A DNA stretch of 64,000 bases, from assembly GCF_021228125.1 (NCBI RefSeq), contig NZ_JAJQQS010000020.1, positions 110,988-174,987 of the forward strand, given 5' to 3'. The notes beneath the pieces were generated by a model. The model worked only from the letters and a program-made list of their open reading frames with translations, searched no databases and was not told the DNA's origin. This DNA comes from Streptomyces albireticuli. GTDB lineage: Bacteria; Actinomycetota; Actinomycetes; Streptomycetales; Streptomycetaceae. A program made the translations under genes and the position numbers. The first letter of the stretch is position 1. Every line of letters starts with the position of its first letter. Of the stretch, positions 10,139-18,585 are shown piece by piece.

Positions 10139-10330
10139 TTGATCTGCCGGGTCATGCCGGCGAGCTTGTGCTCGGCCGCGGCGATGGTGATCTCCAGCCC
10201 TTCGACCTCGCCGAGCCAGCCGCGCTCGTGGGCCTCGGACAGGCGCTCGCGGAGGTTGACGATGATCTCGTCGAGCCGGTGCTTCTGGGCGGGGTCGGGT
10301 TGTATGAGCGGGCACCGCAGGCAGGCATCC
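10139..10330 (-). pseudogene. Integrase C-terminal remnant (left arm of a head-to-head pair)
   Basis: Read leftwards it encodes CPLIQPDPAQ, then RLDEIIVNLRERLSEA and HERGWLGEVEGLEITIAAAE. This is the DPAQ...RLxEI...GWLGEVEGL...KLA coiled-coil tail I associate with large Streptomyces tyrosine-type site-specific integrases. Only the tail remains, with no recombinase core. It abuts, in inverted orientation, a second tail of the same family at 10325-10510. The family name is from memory; the pairing of the two tails is visible directly in the two translations. Confidence 0.55.
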
Positions 10331-10510
10331 GCTGCCCCGTCCTTCGGCCCGACCCCGCGCAGATGCCTCGGTTGAAGGAGAACCACGCCAACCTGCTCGA
10401 CCGGCTCCGCGAGGCCGAGGAACAGGGATGGCTCGGCGAAGTCGCCGCGATCGAGGCCGGCCTCGCCGCCGCCGAACAGAAGCTCGCCGCCATGCGCGAT
10501 CTCGCCCCCC
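10325..10510 (+). pseudogene. Integrase C-terminal remnant (right arm of the pair)
   Basis: Read rightwards it gives IRCPVLRPDPAQMPRLKENH, then LLDRLREAEEQGWLGEVAA and GLAAAEQKLAAM. It lines up residue by residue with the leftward copy that starts at the same point (CPxLxPDPAQ, L..RL.EA.E.GWLGEV.., AAAE.KLA.M). The two are diverged paralogues, not recent duplicates. Catalytic domains are absent on both sides. Confidence 0.55.
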
Positions 10511-10625
10511 CGGCACACCACCGTCCACCTCGGCATGCCCGATTTCCGCAGCGTCTTCGCGCGCGTCGATTCCGAGCAGTCAAACGAAGGTGCGAAGCAG
10601 CAGCCCTGAGGACTACAACGAGGGG

Positions 10626-11112
10626 ATGACCGTCTTCCTCTGTTCCAAGTGCGGCACCGCGATCACGCCGGAGCTGGCCGAGCTGGCCGCCGTCCCCAAC
10701 TTCTCCGACGATGAACGCGACCGGGACAAGGAGACACGCCGGGCACCCTCCACCGTTCCGCGAGGCCGCTACGTGATCGATTCCGAGCCCTGGGGGCCTC
10801 CCTACGTCGTGCAGGACGACCAGGAGGACCCGAATCCGGCGCAGTCCCGAGGGCCGCTGGTCTGCCGTGAGGAGGGTTTCGTCATCTCGGCTGGCGTTCA
10901 GGGCACGGTGCTGACGCACCCGGAGGACGGCCCCCGACCTTCGACCGCTGCCCAACTGGGAGAACGGCACCGGCTGCTGCGGGCCGACCGGTAACGAAGG
11001 GCTCAACCGAGCTTGCCCCTGCGGCGCTGCGGTCGCAACGCTCGCGGCGGACTGCTTCGGGCCCTACGAACTGCACCTCGACCCCGTTCGAACCTACGGG
11101 TTCTCCCAGTAG
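10626..11112 (+). pseudogene. Cys-rich hypothetical protein, frameshifted near the C-terminus
   Basis: ATG at 10626 directly after a GAGGGG ribosome site. The first frame gives MTVFLCSKCGTAITPEL and SEPWGPPYVVQDD, then GTVLTHPEDG. The conserved C-terminal part, with a Cys cluster (NGTGCCG, ACPCGA) ending DLDPVRTYGFSQ-like, lies in a different frame and stops at 11112. The switch happens between about 10930 and 10955 and needs two small indels. I recognise the pattern as a common Streptomyces protein of unknown function with two CxxC-type sites, possibly zinc-binding. As written the product is cut to about 120 aa. Confidence 0.6.
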
Positions 11113-11244
11113 GCTCCCGGAACGGCCGACCTCGGCGGGCGACACGCCCGGGGCGGCCTTTCGCCCGGCGGAGTCCGACCGGTCTGCCGTGTTCGCCCGG
11201 GGGCGGAGGCTGACCGGGTTGCTGCCGCGGTGCGCCGGCGGGGG

Positions 11245-11880
11245 TCAGGGGGGTGTGAGTGTGTCGAGCCGGGTGGCGAGATCGGGATGGGTGGCGGCCA
11301 GGTGGGGGCGGGCAGCGGTCAGGGGTGCGATGAGGTCGGCGGGGTTGTCGTGGGCGAGGGCCGCGTGCAGCTCGCTGACGGGGAGGCGGGCCGCGGCGGG
11401 CAGATCGGTGAGTGCGGTGATCTGTCCGGCGAGGCGGCGCAGGTCGGCCGCATTCCGACGGGCCCAGACGGCGGTGGTGCGGTCGGCGGCCCGGGCCTGA
11501 CGGGTGGCCGTCACTCGCTGCTCGCCGGTGGTCCCGGCGGGGCCGGGGCGCCCGCGCAGGTAGCGGCGCTCGGCGGCCTGGCGGCTGGCGACGCCGAGGG
11601 GTTGGGCGAGGTCGGCCCAGCTGGCGCCCGCGTCGCGGGCGGTTTCGATCAGGCCGGTCTCCCATCCGGCGAGCTGCTCGCGGACCTGCCGCAACAGCAT
11701 CAGTGAGGCCAGGGCCTGCTCCGGGCCCGGCCCGGCACCGGAAGCATTCGGGGCCTCCCGCTGGGCTTCGCGCAAGGCGTCGTCTATGGCGTGGAGGGCC
11801 GCCGCCGCGGCGAGGAACGACGCCGGGCTGTGGGCGTCGGTGCTGGGTGAGGACGGCTGATCGGCCGGGGTCACGGGCAC
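11245..11880 (-). CDS. HSP18-type transcriptional regulator
   Basis: 211 aa, divergent from the small heat-shock gene 122 bp away. It contains a long helical N-terminus and a helix-turn-helix-like segment GASWADLAQPLGVASRQAAE followed by RRYLRGRPG, then an Ala/Arg-rich tail. This matches the family annotated in Streptomyces as HSP18 transcriptional regulator, found next to hsp18/hsp20 genes. The perfect palindrome in the shared intergenic region is its likely operator. It is not the MerR-type HspR (no such fold), and the HspR element CTTGAGT-N7-ACTCAAG is absent. Confidence 0.75.
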   Translation of the reverse strand: MPVTPADQPSSPSTDAHSPASFLAAAAALHAIDDALREAQREAPNASGAGPGPEQALASLMLLRQVREQLAGWETGLIETARDAGASWADLAQPLGVASRQAAERRYLRGRPGPAGTTGEQRVTATRQARAADRTTAVWARRNAADLRRLAGQITALTDLPAAARLPVSELHAALAHDNPADLIAPLTAARPHLAATHPDLATRLDTLTPP

Positions 11881-11917
11881 CTCCCTGGGGTTGTCATCGA
11901 ACTGACGACATCATGTT

Positions 11918-11936
11918 TGTCATCCATTGGATGACA
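11918..11936. promoter_or_regulatory. Perfect 9-bp inverted repeat, probable heat-shock operator
   Basis: Arms TGTCATCCA and TGGATGACA are separated by one base, between the divergent regulator and hsp18 genes. Related half-sites (TTGTCATCG at 11891, GACGACA at 11904) lie beside it, so more than one dimer may bind. Its position, 67 bp upstream of the hsp18 start and 38 bp upstream of the regulator start, suits control of both promoters. Binding by the neighbouring regulator is inferred. Confidence 0.7.
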
Positions 11937-12002
11937 TGTTACAACGGTGTCAGTGAGGCGCATTGGCAGTAACTGCCTGAACCTGCTGGAGGTGTTTTCA
12001 CG

Positions 12003-12434
12003 ATGTTGATGCGCACTGACCCCTTCCGTGAGCTGGACCGGCTGGCGCAGCAGCTGATGGGCCCGGGGGCCTGGTCGAAGCCGTCGGCGATGCCGATGGA
12101 CGCCTACCGCGAGGGTGACGAGTACGTGGTCGCGTTCGACCTTCCCGGTGTCACCGCGGACGCGATCGACATCGACGTCGAGCGGAACATGCTCACTGTC
12201 AAGGCCGAGCGGCGGCCGGTGGCGAAGGCCGACGACGTGCAGATGGAACTGTCCGAGCGGCCGCTGGGCGCCTTCTCCCGCCAGATCGTGCTCGCCGACA
12301 CCCTCGACACCGAGCACATCAAGGCCGACTACGACGCGGGCGTGCTCACCCTGCGCATCCCGATCGCCGAGCGCGCCAAGCCCCGCAAGATCTCCATCGG
12401 CGTCGGGACCGGCCACAAGGAGATCTCCGGCTGA
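12003..12434 (+). CDS. hsp18: Small heat-shock protein, Hsp20/alpha-crystallin family
   Basis: 143 aa, an ATP-independent holdase chaperone that binds unfolding proteins in the cytoplasm. The N-terminus MLMRTDPFRELDRLAQQLM is the one seen in Streptomyces HSP18. The alpha-crystallin domain (about 30-135) has YVVAFDLPGV, the ERRPV loop, FSRQIVL and the closing ADYDAGVLTLRIP motif. A GGAGG site lies 8-13 bases upstream. The divergent regulator and shared palindrome indicate heat-inducible repression. The following two DUF2267 genes are in the same direction and may be co-expressed. Confidence 0.93.
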   Translation: MLMRTDPFRELDRLAQQLMGPGAWSKPSAMPMDAYREGDEYVVAFDLPGVTADAIDIDVERNMLTVKAERRPVAKADDVQMELSERPLGAFSRQIVLADTLDTEHIKADYDAGVLTLRIPIAERAKPRKISIGVGTGHKEISG

Positions 12435-12543
12435 CACCGGCCGGACAGGGTGCGGAGGACGGCACCTGATCTCCCCCCTTACCCCGCCCCCCGCCCTCCG
12501 CACCCCCGTGGGCAGCCCGACCAACGAGAAGGGGTGGCGCCCG

Positions 12544-12939
12544 ATGACTCTGCGACGCGAGGCGTTCCTCGACCACGTCAAGGAACGCGGTAAGTACGGC
12601 ACTCCGGATGAAGCCGAGCGCGCGGCCCGCGTGGTGCTCGCCCTGCTCGGCGCACACCTGGTCGGCGAGGTCCGCGCCCAGCTCGCGGCACGCCTGCCGG
12701 AGGAATTCGCCCTGATCCTCCTCAACCCGCTGCAGAGCGCCGAGCCGCTGCCGCCGGAGCGGTTCGTGAGGGCGACCGCGGCCTGGATCGAGGGCGCCAC
12801 CGAGCGGACCGCGGCCTGGGACGTCAGCGCCGTGCTGTCCACGGTCGCCGACACCGTCGACGACGACCTGCTGGGACAGATCCTGCTCCAGCTCCCCGCC
12901 GGCTACGACCTCCTCTTCGGCCGCCCCCAACCCACCTGA
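12544..12939 (+). CDS. DUF2267 protein (first of a pair)
   Basis: 131 aa. It shows the DUF2267 pattern: FLDHVKERGKYGTPDEAERA, then VLALLGAHLVGEVRAQLAAR with LP near residue 57, and the ending ILLQLPAGYDLLFG. The family has no assigned biochemical function; it often sits beside stress genes in actinobacteria. The ATG at 12544 follows a GAGAAGGGG site. It is a paralogue of the next gene. Confidence 0.85.
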   Translation: MTLRREAFLDHVKERGKYGTPDEAERAARVVLALLGAHLVGEVRAQLAARLPEEFALILLNPLQSAEPLPPERFVRATAAWIEGATERTAAWDVSAVLSTVADTVDDDLLGQILLQLPAGYDLLFGRPQPT

Positions 12940-12999
12940 CCACCGGTGCCGCACCCCGGCACCCACCCGACCCTGGCTTGACGAAAGGCATCCACCGCA

Positions 13000-13443
13000 G
13001 TGATCACCGACGTGCGCGTACCGCTTGAGCACCAGCAGCCGTACTCGACGGCGTATGAGCAGATGCTGGAGAAGGTCCGCTACGAAGGCGCCTACCCCAC
13101 CCGTGAGAGAGCCGAGGAAGCCGTCCGCCTGGTTCTCGCGGGGCTGGGACGCCGGCTGATCGGCGACGAACGCGTCGACCTGGCCGCCTGCCTGCCCCTG
13201 GAGGCCGCCCGCGTCCTGACCGCACAGATCCCCGACACCCAGCCGCTGACCGGCTGGGCCTTCGTCAAGGACCTCGCCACCCGCTCCGGCGCCTCCCTGG
13301 CCACCACCCGCTGGGACACCGGCTCCGTCTTCGCGGCCGTCGCCGCCTACGCCGGCCCCGATCTGATCACCCGTATCCTCCACCAGCTCCCCACCGGCTA
13401 CGCGCTGCTGTTCGGCCAAGCCGAACTCAACCCAGCCGCGTAA
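13000..13443 (+). CDS. DUF2267 protein (second of a pair)
   Basis: 147 aa from a GTG at 13000 preceded by GAAAGG. Same family and architecture as the upstream protein: YEQMLEKVRYEGAYPTRERA, VLAGLGRRLIGDERVDLAAC, ILHQLPTGYALLFGQ. The two are clearly diverged, so the tandem duplication is old. Co-transcription with hsp18 is likely from the short spacing; the function is unknown. Confidence 0.85.
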   Translation: MITDVRVPLEHQQPYSTAYEQMLEKVRYEGAYPTRERAEEAVRLVLAGLGRRLIGDERVDLAACLPLEAARVLTAQIPDTQPLTGWAFVKDLATRSGASLATTRWDTGSVFAAVAAYAGPDLITRILHQLPTGYALLFGQAELNPAA

Positions 13444-13499
13444 ACGGGCCGTGCCGCCGCCCGCTCACGGGCGAACGGCATCGACCCGGGCACCGGAGC

Positions 13500-13606
13500 C
13501 CGGCCGGATGGACATCACCGCTGGTCACGGGTCTCCTGGAGGCATACCCCGCCGCTGACCGGGGCCCCGTGTACGAAACACTGCACGTCGATGTCCATCC
13601 GGCCGG
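13500..13606. repeat. Perfect 17-bp inverted repeat in the 13444-13829 intergenic gap
   Basis: The 386-bp gap has no gene I can support. It contains CCGGCCGGATGGACATC at 13500-13516 and its exact reverse complement at 13590-13606, with a 73-base spacer that itself holds GGTCA/TGACC. The arms could form a long hairpin in RNA or be recombination half-sites. It lies downstream of the DUF2267 pair, so a terminator or processing role is possible; there is no U-tract. Confidence 0.6.
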
Positions 13607-13829
13607 ACTCGGCCACTGCCGGGTGATTATGGCCGGGGCCCTCGCCGTGGTCACCGCCTCGGCGGGGCGGGCGCCGTGGGCGGAGAGGAGGACGTCGATG
13701 ACGCCCGGAGCCCGGGGCCAGGGCGCGCTCTCCTTGTGGATCCTCCTTAGGCGGGGAGGTTGATTCCGATGGCCGACGGGCAGGTTGCCCCGACTACAGG
13801 TGGTCGAGATGCCAAGCCGGAGGTAGACC

Positions 13830-15542
13830 GTGGATGATCCGGGCCGGACGCCGCACATGGGCTGTGCTTGTGGTGACGCCGGACGCGCCGAAGGTGCCGG
13901 ACGCGCCGGGCAGCGGCACTCGGCGCCGCCCGGCGCCGGGTTCGAGGCCCGGTTCACCACCCCTCTCGGCGATGTGGCCGGAGTGGAGGACCTGATCGAG
14001 AGGGCGTACGGGTTCTTCCTCGCGCTGGCACGGCACCCCGCTCTCGGGCCGGTCAGGTGGTGCGACTGCGGCACCGACACGAGACCGGTCTGTGAGGGCT
14101 GCGGCGGACGCAGGCTGGCAGCGGCGTACCGGGCGGTGGTCCATCCGGCCCGGGCCGGATGCGAGGACTTCCTGGCCGAGCTCGCCTCGGGCCGCTACCG
14201 CGATGCCACGGGCGTGGTGAAGGCGGCCCTGCTCGGCGGGGTGATCAAGCTGGTGGGAGAGCTGTTGCGGGCCGAGTACCGGCAGCAGGCGCTCCCGTCC
14301 GTGCCGGCTGCGCCGCGGCGGACGGCAGGGCCGCCGTTGGCGATCCTGGGGAAGAACCGGTACCTGCGCTCCGTTGCTGACCTGTGTTCCTCCCACATCG
14401 GGGAGTGCGCCGCCCTCGTGATCGGCAGTGGCTCTCCCATTGCCCGCGACCGCACCGAGCTGTGGGCGGCGTCCGTGGAATGGCTCCAGTGGGCCAGCGA
14501 CTACCGCGGCGAGGAGCACTACGCGTACGCGGACTGGCTCAGCGCCCGGCCGCCCCGTCCTCTGCCCGGCCGCGAGGCACCCTCCCAGGCACAGTGGCTG
14601 GTCTGCCAGGCGCTGGGGCGGGGCGTAGACAGCGGCGAGCGGGCGGACGCCCCGTGGCTGTGCGGGGCGTCGTACCTGTCCGGGCTCGATGCCCGGGCCC
14701 TGCTGCTGGGAGGCGAGCTGATCAATTTCGGCTCGATCGGGCTGGAGGACGAGACCGACGCGGAAGTCTTCGCCCACTCCACAGTGGCCCGGCTGGCGGT
14801 GATGATGCTGAGCAGCAGCGTCGACCTGGTCGCCGAAGCCGTGGCGGAGGAACGGAACGTCTTCGACACGGTGTGCGGTACCGCCCGCCGGCGGCTGCTC
14901 GCCTGGGGACTGGAAAACCTCCGGGCCCCCTGGCCTACCCCGGCGGTATCCGATGTGTGGGCCGTGTGGAGCGGCTACGTGTGGCTGAACCCACGCCACC
15001 GCTTCGCCTTGTGTGCCCTCCCGGCCACCGTGCAGCGGCAGATGACGGCCCTGTGGGCACAGCCGGTCCAGCTGTCTGCCCTGCGCCAGGCACAGGAGGC
15101 GTGGCACGCCGGGCTGGAGGTCGACCAGGAGCTGGACGTTCCCTGCGCGTGCTGCGACCACGCGGCACTGGCCCGGGAGATGACCGCCTGGTCGGCGGTG
15201 GTGATCGACGGGCCCGACCTGGCGGACTCCGGCCAGCTCGCTTTCCTCCAGTTGCTTGATGCCTGCGGGATCGACGCCTGCGACACGTGGCATCGCAGCA
15301 TCCTGGACCGGTGCCCCTCCCTGGCCGCCCGGCACGAAGTCCTCTACCGCCGGTTCACGGATCGCGCGGACATCTTCACCGCGGGGCTGGACGCGTACGA
15401 CGCGTACCTGGCAGGCGCCGAACCCGTGCTGCTACCGACCCGGCCGACGGAATTCGCACAGCAGGCGGCGGACGACCTGTGCGCCCGCTACCACGGCCGG
15501 CTCGCCCGCGCGGCCGGGGTACCCGTGGCCGTACATGCCTGA
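13830..15542 (+). CDS. Hypothetical protein, 570 aa, Cys/Trp-rich
   Basis: I do not recognise the family. A GTG start at 13830 lies 7 bases after GGAGG. The N-terminal 45 residues are low-complexity. Then comes a putative zinc knuckle, CDCGTDTRPVCEGCGGR, around residue 75-95, a helical body, and a second Cys cluster CACCDH near residue 440. Trp is frequent. There is no signal peptide and no obvious P-loop or nuclease motif. Coding character is strong over its full length and a hairpin follows the stop. It stands alone, with a gap on each side. Confidence 0.8.
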   Translation: MDDPGRTPHMGCACGDAGRAEGAGRAGQRHSAPPGAGFEARFTTPLGDVAGVEDLIERAYGFFLALARHPALGPVRWCDCGTDTRPVCEGCGGRRLAAAYRAVVHPARAGCEDFLAELASGRYRDATGVVKAALLGGVIKLVGELLRAEYRQQALPSVPAAPRRTAGPPLAILGKNRYLRSVADLCSSHIGECAALVIGSGSPIARDRTELWAASVEWLQWASDYRGEEHYAYADWLSARPPRPLPGREAPSQAQWLVCQALGRGVDSGERADAPWLCGASYLSGLDARALLLGGELINFGSIGLEDETDAEVFAHSTVARLAVMMLSSSVDLVAEAVAEERNVFDTVCGTARRRLLAWGLENLRAPWPTPAVSDVWAVWSGYVWLNPRHRFALCALPATVQRQMTALWAQPVQLSALRQAQEAWHAGLEVDQELDVPCACCDHAALAREMTAWSAVVIDGPDLADSGQLAFLQLLDACGIDACDTWHRSILDRCPSLAARHEVLYRRFTDRADIFTAGLDAYDAYLAGAEPVLLPTRPTEFAQQAADDLCARYHGRLARAAGVPVAVHA

Positions 15543-15569
15543 CACCCACCGGATATCCGTCAGGCATGT
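15533..15569 (+). terminator. Hairpin at the end of the 570-aa gene
   Basis: Arms ACATGCCTGAC and GTCAGGCATGT (11 bp, perfect) with a 15-base loop overlap the stop codon at 15540-15542. There is no U-tract, as is usual for actinobacterial terminators. Confidence 0.6.
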
Positions 15570-15843
15570 GGCTTTCAGCCCCGCTTGCGGTACGTGTCTG
15601 ACGGCTCCGAGGACCCCTGGATAACCACCGGCCGGTCCGTATGGTGCGCTGTGCGGCGAAGGCCCGCCTGGAGCAGACCCAGGTCATCGCAGCCGCAGGC
15701 AAGGCGGCGGGCCGCACCCGTAGTACTAGTACATGCTCTGCGGATCCTGCCCCCCCCGGTTCCATCCCCGATCCTGAGCCCCGGAGGAACGCCCTTCAGA
15801 CGTGTCTCGTCCAAGCACTTTCAGTGCTGCACGTCTATCCGCT

Positions 15844-16401
15844 TCAGTGCTTGATGAACATTTCAAGGTCGTTGTGCCCGTCGCAGAAAATATGCTCGAA
15901 CTGCTCATTGAACAGCTCGTGCCAGTAGTTGTTTGTGTCCAGCGCCCAGATTCCGAATCTGTTGACACTCACGCACTTCTGCCGCCCCGGCGGAGTGTTC
16001 GGAGTGATCACAGTCAACGTCAGGCTCGTGAGGTCTTTCCAGTACAGGTGCTGTCCCGGCTTCGGCCCGCCCAGCAGGTTGACTTTGCTCCAAGTGTTCT
16101 GGAAGTCGCCGAACTTCTGAAGATGCTCCGGGTCGGTCTCGCAGCCGTTGTTGTTGGTCCGGACGAGCCTGGTCCATGTGTCGCTGCCGGACACCGGGTC
16201 CCGGTAGCGTGCTGTGACCCACGAGGGAATGCACTCATTGGTGTTGGACAGGCTGGTGACCTCGAACCACATGTTGAACGCTTTGAGATCTTCGTTTCCG
16301 GCAGCCGAGGCGGGTACTGCGCCGATCAGGAAGGCGCTTAATGTCATTCCCAGCAGTATTGTGAACGCTCTTCGGCAGGACCGAAATGCGCGTCTGCCCA
16401 T
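15844..16401 (-). CDS. Secreted hypothetical protein
   Basis: 185 aa. Start at 16401 chosen because GGAAGGGA lies just upstream and a clear Sec signal follows: Arg-rich MGRRAFRSCRRAF, a hydrophobic core (LLGMTLSAFLIGAV) and the cleavage site ASA-A near residue 34. The mature part (about 150 aa) has four Cys in pairs, many Trp/Asn and no family I recognise. The lower GC of this gene relative to neighbours hints at separate origin. Function unknown. Confidence 0.8.
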   Translation of the reverse strand: MGRRAFRSCRRAFTILLGMTLSAFLIGAVPASAAGNEDLKAFNMWFEVTSLSNTNECIPSWVTARYRDPVSGSDTWTRLVRTNNNGCETDPEHLQKFGDFQNTWSKVNLLGGPKPGQHLYWKDLTSLTLTVITPNTPPGRQKCVSVNRFGIWALDTNNYWHELFNEQFEHIFCDGHNDLEMFIKH

Positions 16402-17195
16402 AGTGATCCCTTCCTTCCTCACCGTCCGGAACGACCTGGGCCTTTGATGATCGAGATCTTCGGGGAGATTCGTGGTGACTGCTTTTCGCGGCGCCTTCGT
16501 CGTTATCCCGAAGAGGCGATCACGACCCTCACTCTCCTGCCCTCCGAGAGTTCCTACAAGTGTGAGATCTGGACACCTCGGCGACCGTTGGCAGACCGGG
16601 AACACCATCAGTCTCGGCCCATGCCGTGCCGTGCGGCGCGCCGACCGGGACCCGGTGGGCCTGGGCGAGGTGTTCACCGGGCTGTCACGGACCGGGTCTG
16701 GGGCTCTGGTCCTCCTGCTCCAGCAGCTGGAGCGGGCCACCGAGCAGCGCAACGTCAGCTGAACGAGACCGCCGGGAGCTCGTGGTGACCGACGGCGCCG
16801 ACCACCCGTTACGGGCCGCGCTGGCCCTGCTCGCCCTCGAGCTCGTGGGCCCGGCCGCGGCGCTGCACCAGCAGGCCGACGCGCTCCTCGACTCCGTCGG
16901 CAGATCTGCCCGCAGCCGGCCCGCCCACGCCTCCGTGAGCGCCTTGCCGTTGGCGTAGAGCTCTCCGTCCCGGCCACGACCGCGACCAGCACTCCGGTGG
17001 CGTTATCGCTCTGGACTGGCCGCACTGCTCCGGCTTGAGTTGGGCCCATATGGAGATCGTGGCGGTGGTGCTTCCGGGCTGAAGCGGCCCCTGGCTTGCG
17101 GCTTGGTAAGGCCCCGACCGACCCGATATGCCCGAGCCGGATCTGTGAGCCGGTGTTTCAATACTTCCTCGATTGATTCTGGTTCGGGGGGATGT
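16402..17195. other. Decayed stretch holding copy 1 of the duplicated unit
   Basis: No intact gene. About 16600-16786 encodes the end of one protein (DPVGLGEVFTGLSRTGSGAL, then LLLQQLERATEQRN followed by a one-base shift), and 16784-16958 the start of a second (VTDGADHPLRAALALLALEL). The rest shows no coding pattern. Confidence 0.5.
16712..16899 (+). repeat. Duplicated two-gene remnant, copy 1
   Basis: About 190 bp that aligns with 21743-21930 at roughly 85-90 percent by eye, with one indel (AACGTCAG here, AACCGTCAG there). It covers the end of a frame (LLQQLERATE...) and, through a GTGA overlap, the first 35 or so residues of another (LRAALALLALELVGPAAALH). Both copies sit in decayed DNA, 5 kb apart and in the same orientation. 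Confidence 0.7.
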
Positions 17196-18311
17196 GTGCG
17201 GTTCGATTTCGAGGTGGCGTATGTGGACGCCGAGGACGAGGTGACGCCCTGGGGACGCTGCGTCGGGGTGGCCGGTCTCTTCAGGGAGCCGATGCCGCCG
17301 ACGAGGGAGCTGCTGACGTTCGCCGGGTGTGTGTCGGCCGGACCACTGGCCGAAGGGGGCAATCGGCTGGGCGGCATGTGCGTCGAGGTGTGGAACGACG
17401 AGCGTCCGGTGCAGTGGTGGGAGCTGGCCGACGTCGTCGTTCTCGTCCGACGCCCTCATACCGCTGACGCCTCGCTGGTCGACATCGTCGTCGAGGCGGC
17501 GGTGAAGCCGGACGACGGCTCCCACACGCTGCCCCGCCCCGCGCGGTTCAAGCTGTTCGGGGGCCCGGGCGCCTCCGTGCCGTACGGCACCTGCACGAGT
17601 GTGAACGGCCTGTACGCGGAGCGTCCGTTGCCGGCGGAGATCCCGATGACGCTCCTTGGGTGCGAGCCCGCAGCCCCGATGCTGGCCGCGCTCACAGACG
17701 GAGAGGACGAATTCCTTCTTATCGGCGCCCGGGATCGTGCGGGGCGGTCCATGACGGGATACTCGTTCTACTGGCGTGTCGAGCAGACGCGCCCCTCCGT
17801 CCTCGGCGGCACTCTGATCGACGTCGTCCTGAGCAACGGCGTGGACGAACCACCGCCGCCGGCCGCCCGCCCGGCCTGGGACGAGTGGTACGAGGGCGGC
17901 AGGCCGAGCACCCCGAATACGTGGGTGAAGCACCTGGCGGAGGGCCGGAAGGCGTGGCTCACGTTCGGCGGCGAACCCCGGTTCGCGTACAAGGGCAAGA
18001 AGACCGACCGGACAGGGGGCACGTACCACCTCGACGGCAGGTATGTGACGGACGTCGAAGGGCTCCACTGTGCGATGGGTGAGGCACTCATGGGCCCCGG
18101 CGGCTACTTCGGCCGGGACTGGCACTCCTTCAGGATGTACCTCGAGGGCGGGTACGGGGTGGGCCTGCCGTTCACTCTCGTCTGGCACGAGTCGGAGGTC
18201 GCGTGCGAGGCACTGGCGGACGTCGTCCACGACCTGGAGAACGGCCTGCCGTACTTCGAGGAGATCGTGGACCTCATGCGACGGTGGGGAGTGACGGTGG
18301 TCCTCGAATGA
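17196..18311 (+). CDS. Barstar-family protein with large N-terminal domain
   Basis: 371 aa from a GTG at 17196 behind GGGGGA; an ATG at 17192 is out of frame. The last 95 residues have the barstar fold signature: YHLDGRYVTDVEGLHCAMGE, then GPGGYFGRDWHSFRMYL, GLPFTLVWHESEVA, and a C-terminal helix with strand WGVTVVLE. Barstars bind and inhibit extracellular-type ribonucleases. The preceding 270 residues contain two repeats of a CxxVxGLF/xPxxxLLGC-type unit, which I know only as an uncharacterised Streptomyces arrangement. No barnase gene is beside it, so whether it inhibits an RNase is unknown. Confidence 0.82.
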   Translation: MRFDFEVAYVDAEDEVTPWGRCVGVAGLFREPMPPTRELLTFAGCVSAGPLAEGGNRLGGMCVEVWNDERPVQWWELADVVVLVRRPHTADASLVDIVVEAAVKPDDGSHTLPRPARFKLFGGPGASVPYGTCTSVNGLYAERPLPAEIPMTLLGCEPAAPMLAALTDGEDEFLLIGARDRAGRSMTGYSFYWRVEQTRPSVLGGTLIDVVLSNGVDEPPPPAARPAWDEWYEGGRPSTPNTWVKHLAEGRKAWLTFGGEPRFAYKGKKTDRTGGTYHLDGRYVTDVEGLHCAMGEALMGPGGYFGRDWHSFRMYLEGGYGVGLPFTLVWHESEVACEALADVVHDLENGLPYFEEIVDLMRRWGVTVVLE

Positions 18312-18585
18312 GATCTCCGGGACGGACCGCACCGGAGAGGCGATCTCGCCCCCGATAGACACGCGAACTTCCTTGGGCAGCGACACCGACCTCACCCCAG
18401 GGTCCGCCGCGACCGCCCCGCACACCGGGGCCACTTCAAGCCGGAACAGCCCTCGCACATGAACCAACCGGCCCACGCCCGGTGCCGGCTACCACCCGCC
18501 TGGCCACCGAAGCCGACGGAACCCGGAGCCGATACGCCCCTGGTGATCACAAGCGGTGGTTGCCGGAAGCGGTCCGACCGACGTC

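Noticed and set aside
13569..13763. Rightward 64-codon frame between DUF2267 and the 570-aa gene
   Set aside because: No ribosome site, overlaps the inverted repeat and has no family features.
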